From: Verrucomicrobiota bacterium | Lineage (GTDB): Bacteria > Verrucomicrobiota > Kiritimatiellia > JAHIZV01 | Assembly: GCA_018814445.1 (NCBI GenBank) | Contig: JAHIZV010000149.1 | Span: forward strand, 1 to 48,071 | Direction: 5' to 3' | Length of the DNA stretch: 48,071 bases | Shown: positions 28,166-37,703 of the stretch, in pieces | How the letters are laid out: each line of letters begins with the position of its first letter | Numbering within the stretch: the stretch's first letter is position 1 | Notes under the pieces: model-generated | Told to the model about the DNA's origin: nothing | Databases searched by the model: none | Seen by the model: the letters and a program-made list of their open reading frames with translations, nothing else | Made by a program: the position numbers and the translations under genes

Positions 28166-28943
28166 CTTGTTCCGGGTCCGTCAGCATGGCCGACCGCATC
28201 TTCTCCAAGGCGTACCAGCCGAATCCGTCGGCCGACTCCCGCGAGATGTCTCCCGCTTCCTCAAAGCGGTGCTTCGAGAACCAGTCGCCGCTGTACTGCT
28301 CCACAACCACCGATGACTCGTCGCAGTGCGTCTTCATCGCCTGCTGGAACTGCGTCACCTGGTTCGTCGTGGCAAAAGCCTGCCCCTCGCCGATATGGCT
28401 GCTCATGGTCTTCGACAGGAAGTAGCCCATGAACTCGTTCGAGACGTGGGAGAAGAACGACCGGGAAAGTTCGCCGAAAGCCTTCTTCTTTCGCAGGTCT
28501 TGAAGGGCCACCCGGACATCGTGTTCCGACGGCGCGAAAAGCTCGGGAAGCCGGGCCTTCATGTGCTGGGTCACGGCCCGGATCAATGACCGCTGGGCCA
28601 TTTCGCCGAAGTCTGAACGGTCCTTGGTTCCGGCAAGCCGCCGGTCCATCGCGTCAGTGATGGCAACGATCACTTCCGGGAGTGACGTATCCTTCGGGAT
28701 ATGAACGCCGACCTTGGCAAGGTGCGCGGCCGGGTCTTCCTTGGAAGCGGCCACGGCAAGTTGAGTCAGGATATTGACGGCTTCGCGGAAGCCGGTGTCG
28801 TGCTGCGCGGTGGTGAGGGCCTTCTCCGATGCCCGGATGGTTGCGTCAGCAACCTTCTCGACATCCGCCCCGTTGGACACAAGGCTCGTGACCTTCTGCC
28901 ATGTCCGGGACTTCGGGAGTCCTTTTAGCAGTACATGGCCCAT
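28155..28943 (-). CDS. Helical protein of unknown function, partner of QueC-like enzyme
   Basis: A 262-residue, mostly helical protein starting MGHVLLKGLPKSRTWQKV. The start is well supported by GGGAG about 9 bases upstream. Conserved-looking segments include RSDFGEMAQRSL, FGELSRSFFSHVSNEFMGYFLSKTM and VVEQYSGDWFSKHRFEE. I recall proteins of this kind beside QueC-like genes in defence islands, where they occupy the same slot as QatB in Qat systems, but homology to QatB is not shown here. The Met-Gly start would expose an N-terminal glycine after methionine removal, a possible site for enzymatic modification. Overlap with the next gene implies a stoichiometric pair. Confidence 0.65.
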   Translation of the reverse strand: MGHVLLKGLPKSRTWQKVTSLVSNGADVEKVADATIRASEKALTTAQHDTGFREAVNILTQLAVAASKEDPAAHLAKVGVHIPKDTSLPEVIVAITDAMDRRLAGTKDRSDFGEMAQRSLIRAVTQHMKARLPELFAPSEHDVRVALQDLRKKKAFGELSRSFFSHVSNEFMGYFLSKTMSSHIGEGQAFATTNQVTQFQQAMKTHCDESSVVVEQYSGDWFSKHRFEEAGDISRESADGFGWYALEKMRSAMLTDPEQDAE

Positions 28944-28967
28944 TCAACCGGTCTCCCTTCGGATATG

Positions 28968-31900
28968 TCACACAAACGCCTCACTGCACACAATGTGCGG
29001 GATTGCCCTTTCGGATATGCTCAAGTTCCGCTGTGTGGCAGCATCCTTCAAGTTGTGCTGGTCGTAGATTCGGATCATGCTCTTCATAAGGCCATCTCCG
29101 GTGACCGAGTTGCGCCGAAGCTGGTTCAACTCCCGCTTGACTGCACCGGTCACGGGACCCCTGAAAACCTTCTCCAACACATTCACGTTTTGCTTAACGT
29201 CCTCGTCGGCCGTCGCCTCAAAAAGCAGCCGAAGTTCCCTCAGCACGTAGAGCTGGCCGTGCGTAAGGCTACCAGTGTAAGAGCGCTCGGCTTCGCGATG
29301 TCGAACCTCTTCGGCAAACTGCCGTTGAACGGCCATCACCTTCTTGTTGTAGTCATCCGGCAGCGCTGCGGCCGCCGCGTCCGGGGCGCACTTCACTGTC
29401 CCCACCACCTTGGGCACGTCCCGCGAGATGACTTCACTATTCTCGTCTAGCAGGAACATTTGCTGAAAACGCCCTGCCTGGCAGAACACGTACAGGCCGC
29501 GTTGAAGGGATGGCCGAGCCGTCCTGATCCCGTCGCGCAAATTGGCTATTCGTTCGTACTCGTCGGGGTTATCCTTCCGCAACTGCCGCAAGATTTCCTC
29601 GGCTTCGTTCAGGTCAAGGAACTCGTCGTCCGCGCCGCCCCACAGGTCCAGTTGGACAGGAGCGCCGCCGCGAGTCTCGTAGATCGCGTACATGGCTTCC
29701 GGGTTGAGTTTCTCGGAGCCATCCAGTATCTCGGAATCCTCGCCGATGGTGTCATGGATTTCCTGAATGCGGTTGTGTAGCTTGTCTTTGAGGCCGAGAT
29801 TCTTGTCGAGTTTGGTTTCAGGCAGGAAGTTGAAGCCGAAAATGAGTTCGTGTTCCGACCCGATACGGTCAATGCGTCCAAAGCGTTGAATCAGGCGGAC
29901 CGGGTTCCAGTGCAGGTCGTAGTTGATGATGTTGTCGCAGTCCTGAAGGTTCAAACCTTCGGCCAGAACGTCGGTGGCAATCACCATCATCAGTTCGGCC
30001 TCGTCCTTGGTGAACCGATACTCCGGGTTGGCCTTCGGCGCGAAGCGGCCAACAATCTTCTCCTTGCTCTTATCGCCGCTGAAGATGACTTCGATGTCCG
30101 GGTTCTTGCCGTCGGGGTTCAGGTTGGCAAAAAGGTATTTCGCCGTATCGGCGTACTGGGTGAAGATGAGTCGCTTCGCCCCCTTCAAGGGCTTTTCCGC
30201 AAGGCGCTTCTTCAACGTCTGGAGTTTGGCGTCCTTCTCCGGGGTGATCGGTGAGACCAGTTTCAGAATTTTCTGAAGCAGTTCGATGTCATGCTCGATG
30301 TGCGCCCGCAGTGCGTTCAGGTCAAAGTCGCCCGCGTCATACCGTTTGGATACCTCTCGGAGGGCGTCCACCAGGGCGCCTTCTTCCAGAATGTCGCTGT
30401 CGTACAGTAGATACTGTGCTTCCTCGCCCGCCGGCACGAAGCCCGCGTCCAGCGACGCGACGAAAGTCTGATGCATCTTGAGGAGCCGCTTCACCGTCTC
30501 CTTGAAGGCGTACACGCTGGATTCAAACCGTTTGAAAAGCAACACGCGCATCAGGCCACGCAGGTTTGCCCCTGCGCGTTGGAGACTGGTATAGGGCTCC
30601 TTCTTTTGTTTCGCCGGTTTGACGTAGTGCCAGAGACCATATCGGGCGTAGGTGAGTTCTCCATCGGGCAGGGCCTTTGTCGGCTTGCCCTTCCGGGGCT
30701 TGCCCAGGTGCCCGCGCAACTCCTGATAGAGCCCCTGATAGGTGTCTTCGATGCTGTACTCGATGGTTTCCAGTTCTCGCTTCGGGAAGAACTGATGTTT
30801 GCCTCCGACCAGCACGTAAGCCTTCCGCGTGCCCTGGAGGTATTCCTGAAAGCGGTTCGGGTCAACCGGTTCGTGGGTTTCAGCATCGAACCCATACCAG
30901 CGCAGGATGTGTTGCCGGGTCCGGCGAACGAGGATATGCGCCAGCAGGTCCGGGAGTTTCCGCTCGGTCTTGTCGATGAGTTTGAAGTAGTCCTTCAGAT
31001 TCGGCGGGTCCACCGGCAAGTCGGTCCGGTCGTCCTGGTGAAACAGTTTGATCTGGTGATACACGTCCCAGGCGCTCTTGTTCCGGGGTGTGGCCGTGAG
31101 CAAACAGCACCGCCGGCCGGTGGAAAGGAAAGTCTGCACGACCTTGTAACGCTGGGTATCCGGGTGCCGGAGATTGTGGCTCTCGTCCACCAGCACGAAA
31201 TCCCGGTCCTTGTACTTCACATCGTTCAGCAACCGAGTGACGCCGTCCTGTTCGTCTTCACGCAAGAAACCCATCGAGAGGACGCGAGCGTTGAGCTGAT
31301 AGACCTCGTTGTATCGCTCCCACATATCCACCAGTGGGGCCGGACATAGAACTAGCGGGCGCGCGTGGTCGGACCGCTCAAAGTGTTTCACGATGGCCGC
31401 GCCGATATAGCTCTTGCCCAACCCAACCACGTCCGACACAAACGCGCCGCCGAAGTCTCGCACCATCTGGACGGCCAGGCGGACCGCAACCTTCTGGAAC
31501 TCAGCCAGTTTGCGGAAGATGTCGTCGTCCCAGAGCAATTCCTGCTCGTCCTCCGCTTCAAGCCGGTCTCGGACAAGCGCGTAAAGCGTCTTCATGTAGA
31601 TGTCGTAAGGACGGACCTGGGCGGCTGCCCATGACTGCTGGAGCTCGGTCATGAGTGTTTCGTCGAAATCCTGCGAATCCTTCCATAGTTCATCAAACCA
31701 CCGAACCAGCTCCGTATGGTTCTGGTTCCCCTGAACGATGACGTTCAGTTCCGTGTTGTGGGTCAAGCCTGCGAGAGTCAGGTTCGAGGAGCCGACAACG
31801 GCAATACCCTTCTCGTGACGTTCGATTTCCTTCCCGACCAGATCAAATACCTTGCCGTAGTCGCAAATGTAAGCCTTTGCGTGGAGCCGTCCTTTCGTGT

Positions 31901-32315
31901 ACACCCGGACCTTCAGCCGCTTCTCTTCCACCATCCGAACAAGGCCGGCGATGAGTTGCTCAGCGTCGTCGGTCTGGTCCATCACGCCCACGGTGTCGCG
32001 CAGATTGTCCTGTGTTTCCTGTGCCGCCCTTTCTGCCTCGACGCGTTTCTTATACTGCTGGCCGTCAATTTTCTGGGCCGCCAATTCAGCTCGCATTTGC
32101 CCTTCGGCAATGACTTCGATGGTCTCCTTATCAGTCGTGTTGCCAATGAGAAGGCGCAGTTCTTGAAGATTCAACACCCTCTTGGCAACGCTGGTCAGCC
32201 CCGAGAGGAACAGGTAGCCCACCGCGAAACGGGCGCGTTCGCTTGTACCGAGCATCTGGCCCAGGTGGTCAACCAACTTCTCGTTACGGTTGTCTATGAT
32301 GTCGTGCGTCGGCAT
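28968..32315 (-). CDS. PLD-nuclease/SNF2-helicase fusion protein
   Basis: 1115 residues. The N-terminal ~200 form a phospholipase-D-type nuclease domain with an intact half-site HAKAYICD (H145, K147, D152) and GSSN (176-178). A SNF2-type motor follows: Walker A SDVVGLGKSYIG (about 294), DESH (377-380), LLTATPRNKS (405), and the C-terminal helicase motif QRFGRIDRIGS (810-820). The last 250 residues are helical. Similar proteins accompany adenine methyltransferases in defence loci; DrmD of class 1 DISARM is a SNF2 counterpart, but DrmA, DrmB and DrmC are absent. It probably translocates on and cuts invading DNA. It follows the PIN gene by 15 bases. Confidence 0.88.
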   Translation of the reverse strand: MPTHDIIDNRNEKLVDHLGQMLGTSERARFAVGYLFLSGLTSVAKRVLNLQELRLLIGNTTDKETIEVIAEGQMRAELAAQKIDGQQYKKRVEAERAAQETQDNLRDTVGVMDQTDDAEQLIAGLVRMVEEKRLKVRVYTKGRLHAKAYICDYGKVFDLVGKEIERHEKGIAVVGSSNLTLAGLTHNTELNVIVQGNQNHTELVRWFDELWKDSQDFDETLMTELQQSWAAAQVRPYDIYMKTLYALVRDRLEAEDEQELLWDDDIFRKLAEFQKVAVRLAVQMVRDFGGAFVSDVVGLGKSYIGAAIVKHFERSDHARPLVLCPAPLVDMWERYNEVYQLNARVLSMGFLREDEQDGVTRLLNDVKYKDRDFVLVDESHNLRHPDTQRYKVVQTFLSTGRRCCLLTATPRNKSAWDVYHQIKLFHQDDRTDLPVDPPNLKDYFKLIDKTERKLPDLLAHILVRRTRQHILRWYGFDAETHEPVDPNRFQEYLQGTRKAYVLVGGKHQFFPKRELETIEYSIEDTYQGLYQELRGHLGKPRKGKPTKALPDGELTYARYGLWHYVKPAKQKKEPYTSLQRAGANLRGLMRVLLFKRFESSVYAFKETVKRLLKMHQTFVASLDAGFVPAGEEAQYLLYDSDILEEGALVDALREVSKRYDAGDFDLNALRAHIEHDIELLQKILKLVSPITPEKDAKLQTLKKRLAEKPLKGAKRLIFTQYADTAKYLFANLNPDGKNPDIEVIFSGDKSKEKIVGRFAPKANPEYRFTKDEAELMMVIATDVLAEGLNLQDCDNIINYDLHWNPVRLIQRFGRIDRIGSEHELIFGFNFLPETKLDKNLGLKDKLHNRIQEIHDTIGEDSEILDGSEKLNPEAMYAIYETRGGAPVQLDLWGGADDEFLDLNEAEEILRQLRKDNPDEYERIANLRDGIRTARPSLQRGLYVFCQAGRFQQMFLLDENSEVISRDVPKVVGTVKCAPDAAAAALPDDYNKKVMAVQRQFAEEVRHREAERSYTGSLTHGQLYVLRELRLLFEATADEDVKQNVNVLEKVFRGPVTGAVKRELNQLRRNSVTGDGLMKSMIRIYDQHNLKDAATQRNLSISERAIPHIVCSEAFV

Positions 32316-32330
32316 GTCAGCCCGTTTCCC

Positions 32331-32858
32331 TCATGGTTTCCAAATCGTGATTCCCGGAATGTGATCGAATCCACCGTCACAAGTAACAATGTCAGCGATG
32401 GGGGGCTTGTGGCGGGCCATACAGCCTACATGAATCGAGTCACCCGCCATCAAACCATGTGCCATTCGCTCGGTCTTGCTCTCGACCAACGTCTTCTTAC
32501 TTGTTCGCAAGAGCCCTACGCCCAAGGAGAACACTGCTTCAAACTGACCTTGGTAATTCGTGAGAAGCGCACCGCGAGTACGGTCCTTGCTGAGCCATTT
32601 CTCGACACGCCACGCTTGTGCCTGGCCCGCTGTGCCGGGTTTGACAAGTCCTCGGGCAAACGCCTCCGCCAACATGAGCTTGTGCAACAGGTCCAACATA
32701 ACCCGCGAATTCACAAAGGCATGTATATCCGCCGCCTGGACCCTCTGGATGAAGGCGTTGCATGTGGCCGACATGTTCGCGAAGTAGAGCGTGAAAATGT
32801 TTGTGTCGACAAACACACGCGTACCACTCGGGAGATTAGCCAAGTCCAGCACCGCCAT
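32331..32858 (-). CDS. PIN-domain protein in the restriction operon
   Basis: A 175-residue PIN-domain protein. The N-terminal acidic motif is RVFVDTNIFTLYF and the C-terminal acidic region is LMAGDSIHVGCM..DIVTCDGGFDHI, giving the metal-binding carboxylates of this RNase fold. No VapB-like antitoxin is adjacent. Instead its ATG overlaps the methyltransferase stop as TAATG, so it is translated with the restriction genes. It may be an effector RNase or tRNase of the system rather than a free toxin-antitoxin toxin. Confidence 0.8.
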   Translation of the reverse strand: MAVLDLANLPSGTRVFVDTNIFTLYFANMSATCNAFIQRVQAADIHAFVNSRVMLDLLHKLMLAEAFARGLVKPGTAGQAQAWRVEKWLSKDRTRGALLTNYQGQFEAVFSLGVGLLRTSKKTLVESKTERMAHGLMAGDSIHVGCMARHKPPIADIVTCDGGFDHIPGITIWKP

Positions 32859-35800
32859 TATTCCAGCAGCTCCTTCATCGCATCCCCAGGCAAACCCGAC
32901 CAGATGCCCCTGAGCGAATCTGCCGCCTTCTGGCGTTTCTTGGCTTCCTTTGGGCGAAGACTGTGCGCCTTTGTCAAACGCGCGTTGACCATTTCGATAA
33001 GGGCTTCGTATACCGCCTCCCGTTCACCCGTTGTGAGTCTGAGCGCATCGAAAACCACGCCGTCCAATTCCGCACGGTCATCCAACGGAGAAAGGGATCC
33101 GTCCTCACTGTTGAAACCAAGCTCATCGTGTATTCGCAGGATCGGTCTGTCCTTAAGACTCCTGTATGGCTTGAGAAGGGCTTTGTCGCAGACAACTGGG
33201 ATCTGCATCCGCAAGAAGTCGGCCATGAAGAAATCCAAGACGCCTTGACCGAGACTCTTATTGCCCAACGTCTCGAAGAAAAAGGCCAGCAATGTTGAGT
33301 TGAGATAAGCCGCGAGTATTGATTCGTCGCCCTGCCTGACGTGCAACCGATAGAACCGAAGGGACAAGTAGCCCTGTACGTTATGATAGATAACGAAAGA
33401 GTCACTGAAGCTACGGGGCACAAGGATCTTGCCTGCCGAAAGCATCTGTTTTGTGGGTTTGTACCACGGCCGCTGGTTCTTCGTGACTGAACGCTTGTGA
33501 AACCCTTGGGATTCACCCCATTCGATGTAGCGCTTGAGGCGGGCTGTCGGGGCGCCCGTCACGACCAAGCAATAGGCGTCGTGGCTGCCGATTTGAATAC
33601 GTTTGCCGTTTTTCGTCGCATCCTTGATTAGCGGGATGAGGAATCGTTCCTCGATTTCGCCCTCAAAAGTATCTTTGCCCTTTGCTGATGCAGCAGCGTT
33701 ACGCACCTTGAACCGCCCCGCCTTCTTCTCTACGTCTGTGAGGATGAAGAAGCCATCCGCACCGCCAGTATTTAGGTAGCGCTCTCCCACGAAGAAATCA
33801 CCGAGGGTGCAGAGGTGTTTGCTGCCCTTCTTTAACAAAGTGAAATAGATATCGGGCGCACGCAGATACTTTCCTCCCCACTTGTTTCCGGTATAGGTGG
33901 TATCTTTTAGCAGCGCGCCGTATTTGGGCCCTCGCTCACGCACAGTGAGTGCTGACTCCTGGTTTTCTTGTTGCACAACTTCTAGGCAACCTTCATCAAA
34001 CAGCGCAGCTTGTTGGATTGGAAACACACGATACTCTGCCTGTGAGTGCCGCTGTGCTGCGCCCTCGATGCCGCGGAACCACGAAGCTGCGAGAACCTGC
34101 TCAAACGGCACCCGAAAGAACACGAAACGCGCAATATGGCCGAGACCTGCTCCCTTGGCTGAAGCCGGCGCTGAGAGGAGGACCATGACGGTATTGATGT
34201 CTGCGGAAGCGAATGATCGGCGGGCCTCGTTATCGATGACAAGGCGGACGTGACATTGTGTCAGGAGAAACTCCTGGAGATCAGACCCGTAGCCAACATC
34301 GAGCCATGAGTTCGAGCAAATGAATGAGAAGGACCCTTTCGGGTTTAGCAGCCAGAGCCCGATGAAATGAAAGTAGATGTACAGATCACTCTTTCCGTTC
34401 AGGTCATGTGCTGCGCGCCCAGTGTTGGCGTCATAGGAGAAGAAAGCGGGAAAAGCTTGGTACACAGCGTTGCGCAACTTCTCTTTGTAGCGTTTCTTTG
34501 ATGTCGCAGTGACCTCGTCCTTTGCCTGGACAGGGTCGGCGATATTCTCCATTCCAACGTACGGGGGATTGCCGATCACGATATCGAACCCGTCCTTTTC
34601 ATCCTCGAAGACCTCAACGAAGGCGATATCCCAGACGAAGGGAACATTCTGCACGGTCTTGAGGGCAGCGCGAGCGGTGCGCGCCTTGTCCAGCGCCGCC
34701 GCGAGGTCATCGGTCTTGGCCTCCAGAGCAGCCCGTTGCTTGGCCGAATCGAGTTTTGCGTCGGCGGCGACCTGCTCGCCAAATAGATTGGATGTCTTCC
34801 CGTCAAGCCGCTGCCGGTTCGCCTTGATTTCCGCTTGGATGGCCTCAGCACGGGCATCCAGGATGTCCCGAAACAGACGCAGTTCCTCTTGCCTGATCTG
34901 GTCGGCCGTCCTGTATTTCCGGCCGGAAGTATTCTGGTAGAATTTCAACTTCTCGTTCTTGAGAGAAGTGATTCGGGCCTTCAGCGCGGGCTTGATCTCT
35001 CGGGATGCGTGAAGCCGGCCGAGATTCACGCCGCCGACCTCCTGAACAAGGCTGTCGCCTTGCCGAATCTTGAAGGTGAAGTGCGGTAGCAGAGGCTCTT
35101 TCCTGACCGCTAATTCGGCCTGTGAAAAGTCCGCGTCAACGACCAGCGCCAGCCAAAGCCTCAGCTCGGCGACATGGCACGCCCAATCCATCACGTCCAC
35201 GCCATAGAGATTCTGGCCGATAATCCGCTTGCGCCGGTCGAAAGCGGTCTCCTTGGGTGCGCCATGCGCCTGGGCGCGGTTCTGGAGGTCGTCAAGGATG
35301 TAGAGCATGCCGACAAGGAAGGAACCCGAACCGCATGCGGGATCAACAACGGTGAGGTCGCGAAGGGTCTCAATCACGGCGCGCCATAGCCCCGCCTTTA
35401 CAACTGCCGCGTCGGCAGCGGTCTTCTCGTCCGGTTCGATGGCAAAGACAAGCTCGTAGAACAAACTGCGGTGTTTATCGCCAACGTGATTGGACAACTG
35501 ATCTACGAGGGTGAGTCGGCACATGAGATCAATCTCGGTGCGCGGCGTGTAGAAGATCCCGGCATCGCCGCGTTCGTCCGCCTCGGCCGAGACATTCACG
35601 AGGCTTTCGTAAACCTTCCCGATCATTTCCGGGTCAACGGCGACTTCCTGGTCGAGCGGGCTGTCCTCCGTGATGGTGAAGTTGTAGCGTTCAAGGAATT
35701 TGAACACCTGGGCGAAACGCGCGTCGGACACTGCAAACGAATGTTTGTCTTCGTCGTCGAGGTGGTTCGGGGTAAACAGACCGCCATTGAGATAGGGGGC

Positions 35801-36676
35801 TGCCGCCAAAATCTTGCGAATCTCGTCAGGGAAATGGCGGTGATGGGCCGTAACCTTTTGATTGAAGGCTTCGAAGAACAGGACTTTGAGCCACTTTGGG
35901 AAGAACGTGTCGGTCGGTCCCTTCGACTTCTGGTAGGTTTGCCAATATGTATGCAAGAACTCGTTGTCCTGACCGAGCCAGCGTTTCCGCTGGATGAAGT
36001 AGAGAAACATGCAGCGGTTCAAGAATTGCAGGGCGTAGTCGTGCGCCCAATCCGCATCCTTGCTTTGCCGGGCGAGGTCGTCCTGGAGGAGTTGGAACAC
36101 GGAACGGTACTCGATGAAGAACTGCTTCGTGACCGCTTCCACATCGAAGGCTTCATCGTGGCGGTCCTGGATCGCCATCGGGGAAAGACCGAACAGGTCT
36201 CCGCCAACCTGCGAGAGGTCAATCATGCAGAGCCGCTCGGCCGCGGTGCGGAGGCGTTCTTCTGGTCCAACGGCGATGCGGCGTAACAGCCGGCGTTGCT
36301 TCACGTCCTGTTCGTACTTCACATTCAGGAAGTGCCATGCCGTCTGGCTCTTGTTCGAGAATACGAAAAGGTAGTAGGGATGCTCGCGAAGAAACTGCTG
36401 AACAATGGCGCGCTCCGCGGTGCGCGACGCGCTATCGGTGTTCAACCGCGTGTAGGCAATACGGAAATCGTTGTCCGCGCCACCGGTCGCGAACAAGGTT
36501 GGATCAGCGGCGAGCCACTTGGTTGCGCCTTCCGGCCATTTGCGCGGGCTCAAAGGTTGTTGCGCTTGCGAGTAGTTGAGTTCGGTCCAGAGAAGTTCCT
36601 TCAGTCCGTTCTCTTTCGTCTCGTGGAGGTGTTGAAGGATGTCGAGAACGGCTTGCTGTCTTTGCACGTCTACCAT
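32858..36676 (-). CDS. Large N6-adenine DNA methyltransferase with specificity region
   Basis: 1272 residues from the ATG at 36676, which has GGAGGG five bases upstream and follows the Mrr stop by one base; the longer ORF start lacks this. The SAM-binding motif DPACGSGSFLVGML is near 445 and the catalytic NPPYVG near 703, the arrangement of N6-adenine (gamma-type) enzymes. Between them is a charged coiled-coil insertion. The N-terminal 400 residues resemble Eco57I/type IIG and BREX-like methyltransferases (FIEYRSVFQLLQDDLA, FLYFIQRKRWLG), and the last 400 look like a TaqI-type target recognition region. It should protect host DNA and define the site read by the nuclease-helicase components. 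Confidence 0.88.
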   Translation of the reverse strand: MVDVQRQQAVLDILQHLHETKENGLKELLWTELNYSQAQQPLSPRKWPEGATKWLAADPTLFATGGADNDFRIAYTRLNTDSASRTAERAIVQQFLREHPYYLFVFSNKSQTAWHFLNVKYEQDVKQRRLLRRIAVGPEERLRTAAERLCMIDLSQVGGDLFGLSPMAIQDRHDEAFDVEAVTKQFFIEYRSVFQLLQDDLARQSKDADWAHDYALQFLNRCMFLYFIQRKRWLGQDNEFLHTYWQTYQKSKGPTDTFFPKWLKVLFFEAFNQKVTAHHRHFPDEIRKILAAAPYLNGGLFTPNHLDDEDKHSFAVSDARFAQVFKFLERYNFTITEDSPLDQEVAVDPEMIGKVYESLVNVSAEADERGDAGIFYTPRTEIDLMCRLTLVDQLSNHVGDKHRSLFYELVFAIEPDEKTAADAAVVKAGLWRAVIETLRDLTVVDPACGSGSFLVGMLYILDDLQNRAQAHGAPKETAFDRRKRIIGQNLYGVDVMDWACHVAELRLWLALVVDADFSQAELAVRKEPLLPHFTFKIRQGDSLVQEVGGVNLGRLHASREIKPALKARITSLKNEKLKFYQNTSGRKYRTADQIRQEELRLFRDILDARAEAIQAEIKANRQRLDGKTSNLFGEQVAADAKLDSAKQRAALEAKTDDLAAALDKARTARAALKTVQNVPFVWDIAFVEVFEDEKDGFDIVIGNPPYVGMENIADPVQAKDEVTATSKKRYKEKLRNAVYQAFPAFFSYDANTGRAAHDLNGKSDLYIYFHFIGLWLLNPKGSFSFICSNSWLDVGYGSDLQEFLLTQCHVRLVIDNEARRSFASADINTVMVLLSAPASAKGAGLGHIARFVFFRVPFEQVLAASWFRGIEGAAQRHSQAEYRVFPIQQAALFDEGCLEVVQQENQESALTVRERGPKYGALLKDTTYTGNKWGGKYLRAPDIYFTLLKKGSKHLCTLGDFFVGERYLNTGGADGFFILTDVEKKAGRFKVRNAAASAKGKDTFEGEIEERFLIPLIKDATKNGKRIQIGSHDAYCLVVTGAPTARLKRYIEWGESQGFHKRSVTKNQRPWYKPTKQMLSAGKILVPRSFSDSFVIYHNVQGYLSLRFYRLHVRQGDESILAAYLNSTLLAFFFETLGNKSLGQGVLDFFMADFLRMQIPVVCDKALLKPYRSLKDRPILRIHDELGFNSEDGSLSPLDDRAELDGVVFDALRLTTGEREAVYEALIEMVNARLTKAHSLRPKEAKKRQKAADSLRGIWSGLPGDAMKELLE

Positions 36677-36677
36677 G

Positions 36678-37703
36678 TCATCCCTCCGCCTCTTCAAGGG
36701 GTTCCGGGACATAAACCCGCTTGAGCGGCATCATGCCCTTGTATTTCGCGTCAAACTGCTCGTAGTGCTGGACAATCAGGCTGACCAGCTCGTCGCCGTC
36801 GATCAGCCGGAGATTGCTCTTGTTCCGGGCCGTGTTCACCGCCTGGCTGGTGAAGGTTCCCAGCGTCACCACCATGCCGAACTCGGTGGGGTCCAGCTTG
36901 CCGATAAGCTGGGAAACGATGGGATCGCCGACGCTGCCTTCCGTGCTCTTGACCTGTACCTTGATGATCGGCGGCACGAAGCCCAGCTCGTCCTGGTGCG
37001 CCACGATGTCGACGCCGCCGTCCGGTCCCGGCGGCGCGACGCGGGTCCGGTAGCCCATCGTCCCGAGAAGATGGGCGACGAACTCGGAAAGGCCGTGTCC
37101 CTTCAACTCCTGGGAAAGCGTCTTCAGGATGAAGTCGCGGGTGTTCTGCTCGATGTCTTCGGCCACGTAGGAAACAGTCTCGTCGTCGCCCGGAGCCGGC
37201 GCGACCTCGTGGCCGGCGACGGCCGCGAGGAACTCGTCCGCGTAGTTCTTCACTTGGAAGAAGCTCATGGCCGAGCCGATCTCGTACAGCGCCCCCTGGG
37301 TGAACTTGGTCCGGGGGAAATCCTTCAGCCACTTGACCGCCCGGCGGTGGGGATAGCTGTCCGAGCCCTTCGTCGTGTGCTGGTACGGCCCGACGATCTC
37401 CCCAACGTGGACGCGCTTGTCCCGCTTCGACGGGTAGACGATCAAGTCCCCGTCCTTCATCTCGTGAACGAAGCGGAAGAGCTGGCCGGTCGCCATCGGG
37501 TAGTACCCCGGCTTCCTGTCCGGCAGCGCCTCGTGAAGCCGTTCCTTGAAGGCGTCACGGGTCGGCGGCAACGCGGCCAGGTCGCCCATCGCCTCCCAGC
37601 CAAGGGCCACCTGGTTCTTCTTCAGGAAGATGCCGTCGGCATCTCCCGTCCGCCCGCCGTGAATCCCCCACAGCGTCGCCGTGCTGTAATCCTTCGTCGT
37701 CAT
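36678..37703 (-). CDS. Mrr-type restriction endonuclease with PUA/EVE-like N-terminal domain
   Basis: 341 residues from MTTKDYSTATLWGIHGG, whose ATG overlaps the AlpA-like stop (ATGA). The N-terminal ~150 residues resemble a PUA/EVE-type reader fold (FLKKNQVALGWEAMGDL, GDLIVYPSKRDKRVHVGEIVGPY), which in other proteins recognises modified bases. The C-terminal Mrr catalytic domain has the D-(Q)xK core: FVAHLLGTMGYRTRVAPPGP, GGVDIVAH, and IIKVQVKS. It is likely the site-specific or modification-sensing nuclease of the operon. No helicase motif is present, so motor function comes from the downstream SNF2 protein. Confidence 0.85.
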   Translation of the reverse strand: MTTKDYSTATLWGIHGGRTGDADGIFLKKNQVALGWEAMGDLAALPPTRDAFKERLHEALPDRKPGYYPMATGQLFRFVHEMKDGDLIVYPSKRDKRVHVGEIVGPYQHTTKGSDSYPHRRAVKWLKDFPRTKFTQGALYEIGSAMSFFQVKNYADEFLAAVAGHEVAPAPGDDETVSYVAEDIEQNTRDFILKTLSQELKGHGLSEFVAHLLGTMGYRTRVAPPGPDGGVDIVAHQDELGFVPPIIKVQVKSTEGSVGDPIVSQLIGKLDPTEFGMVVTLGTFTSQAVNTARNKSNLRLIDGDELVSLIVQHYEQFDAKYKGMMPLKRVYVPEPLEEAEG

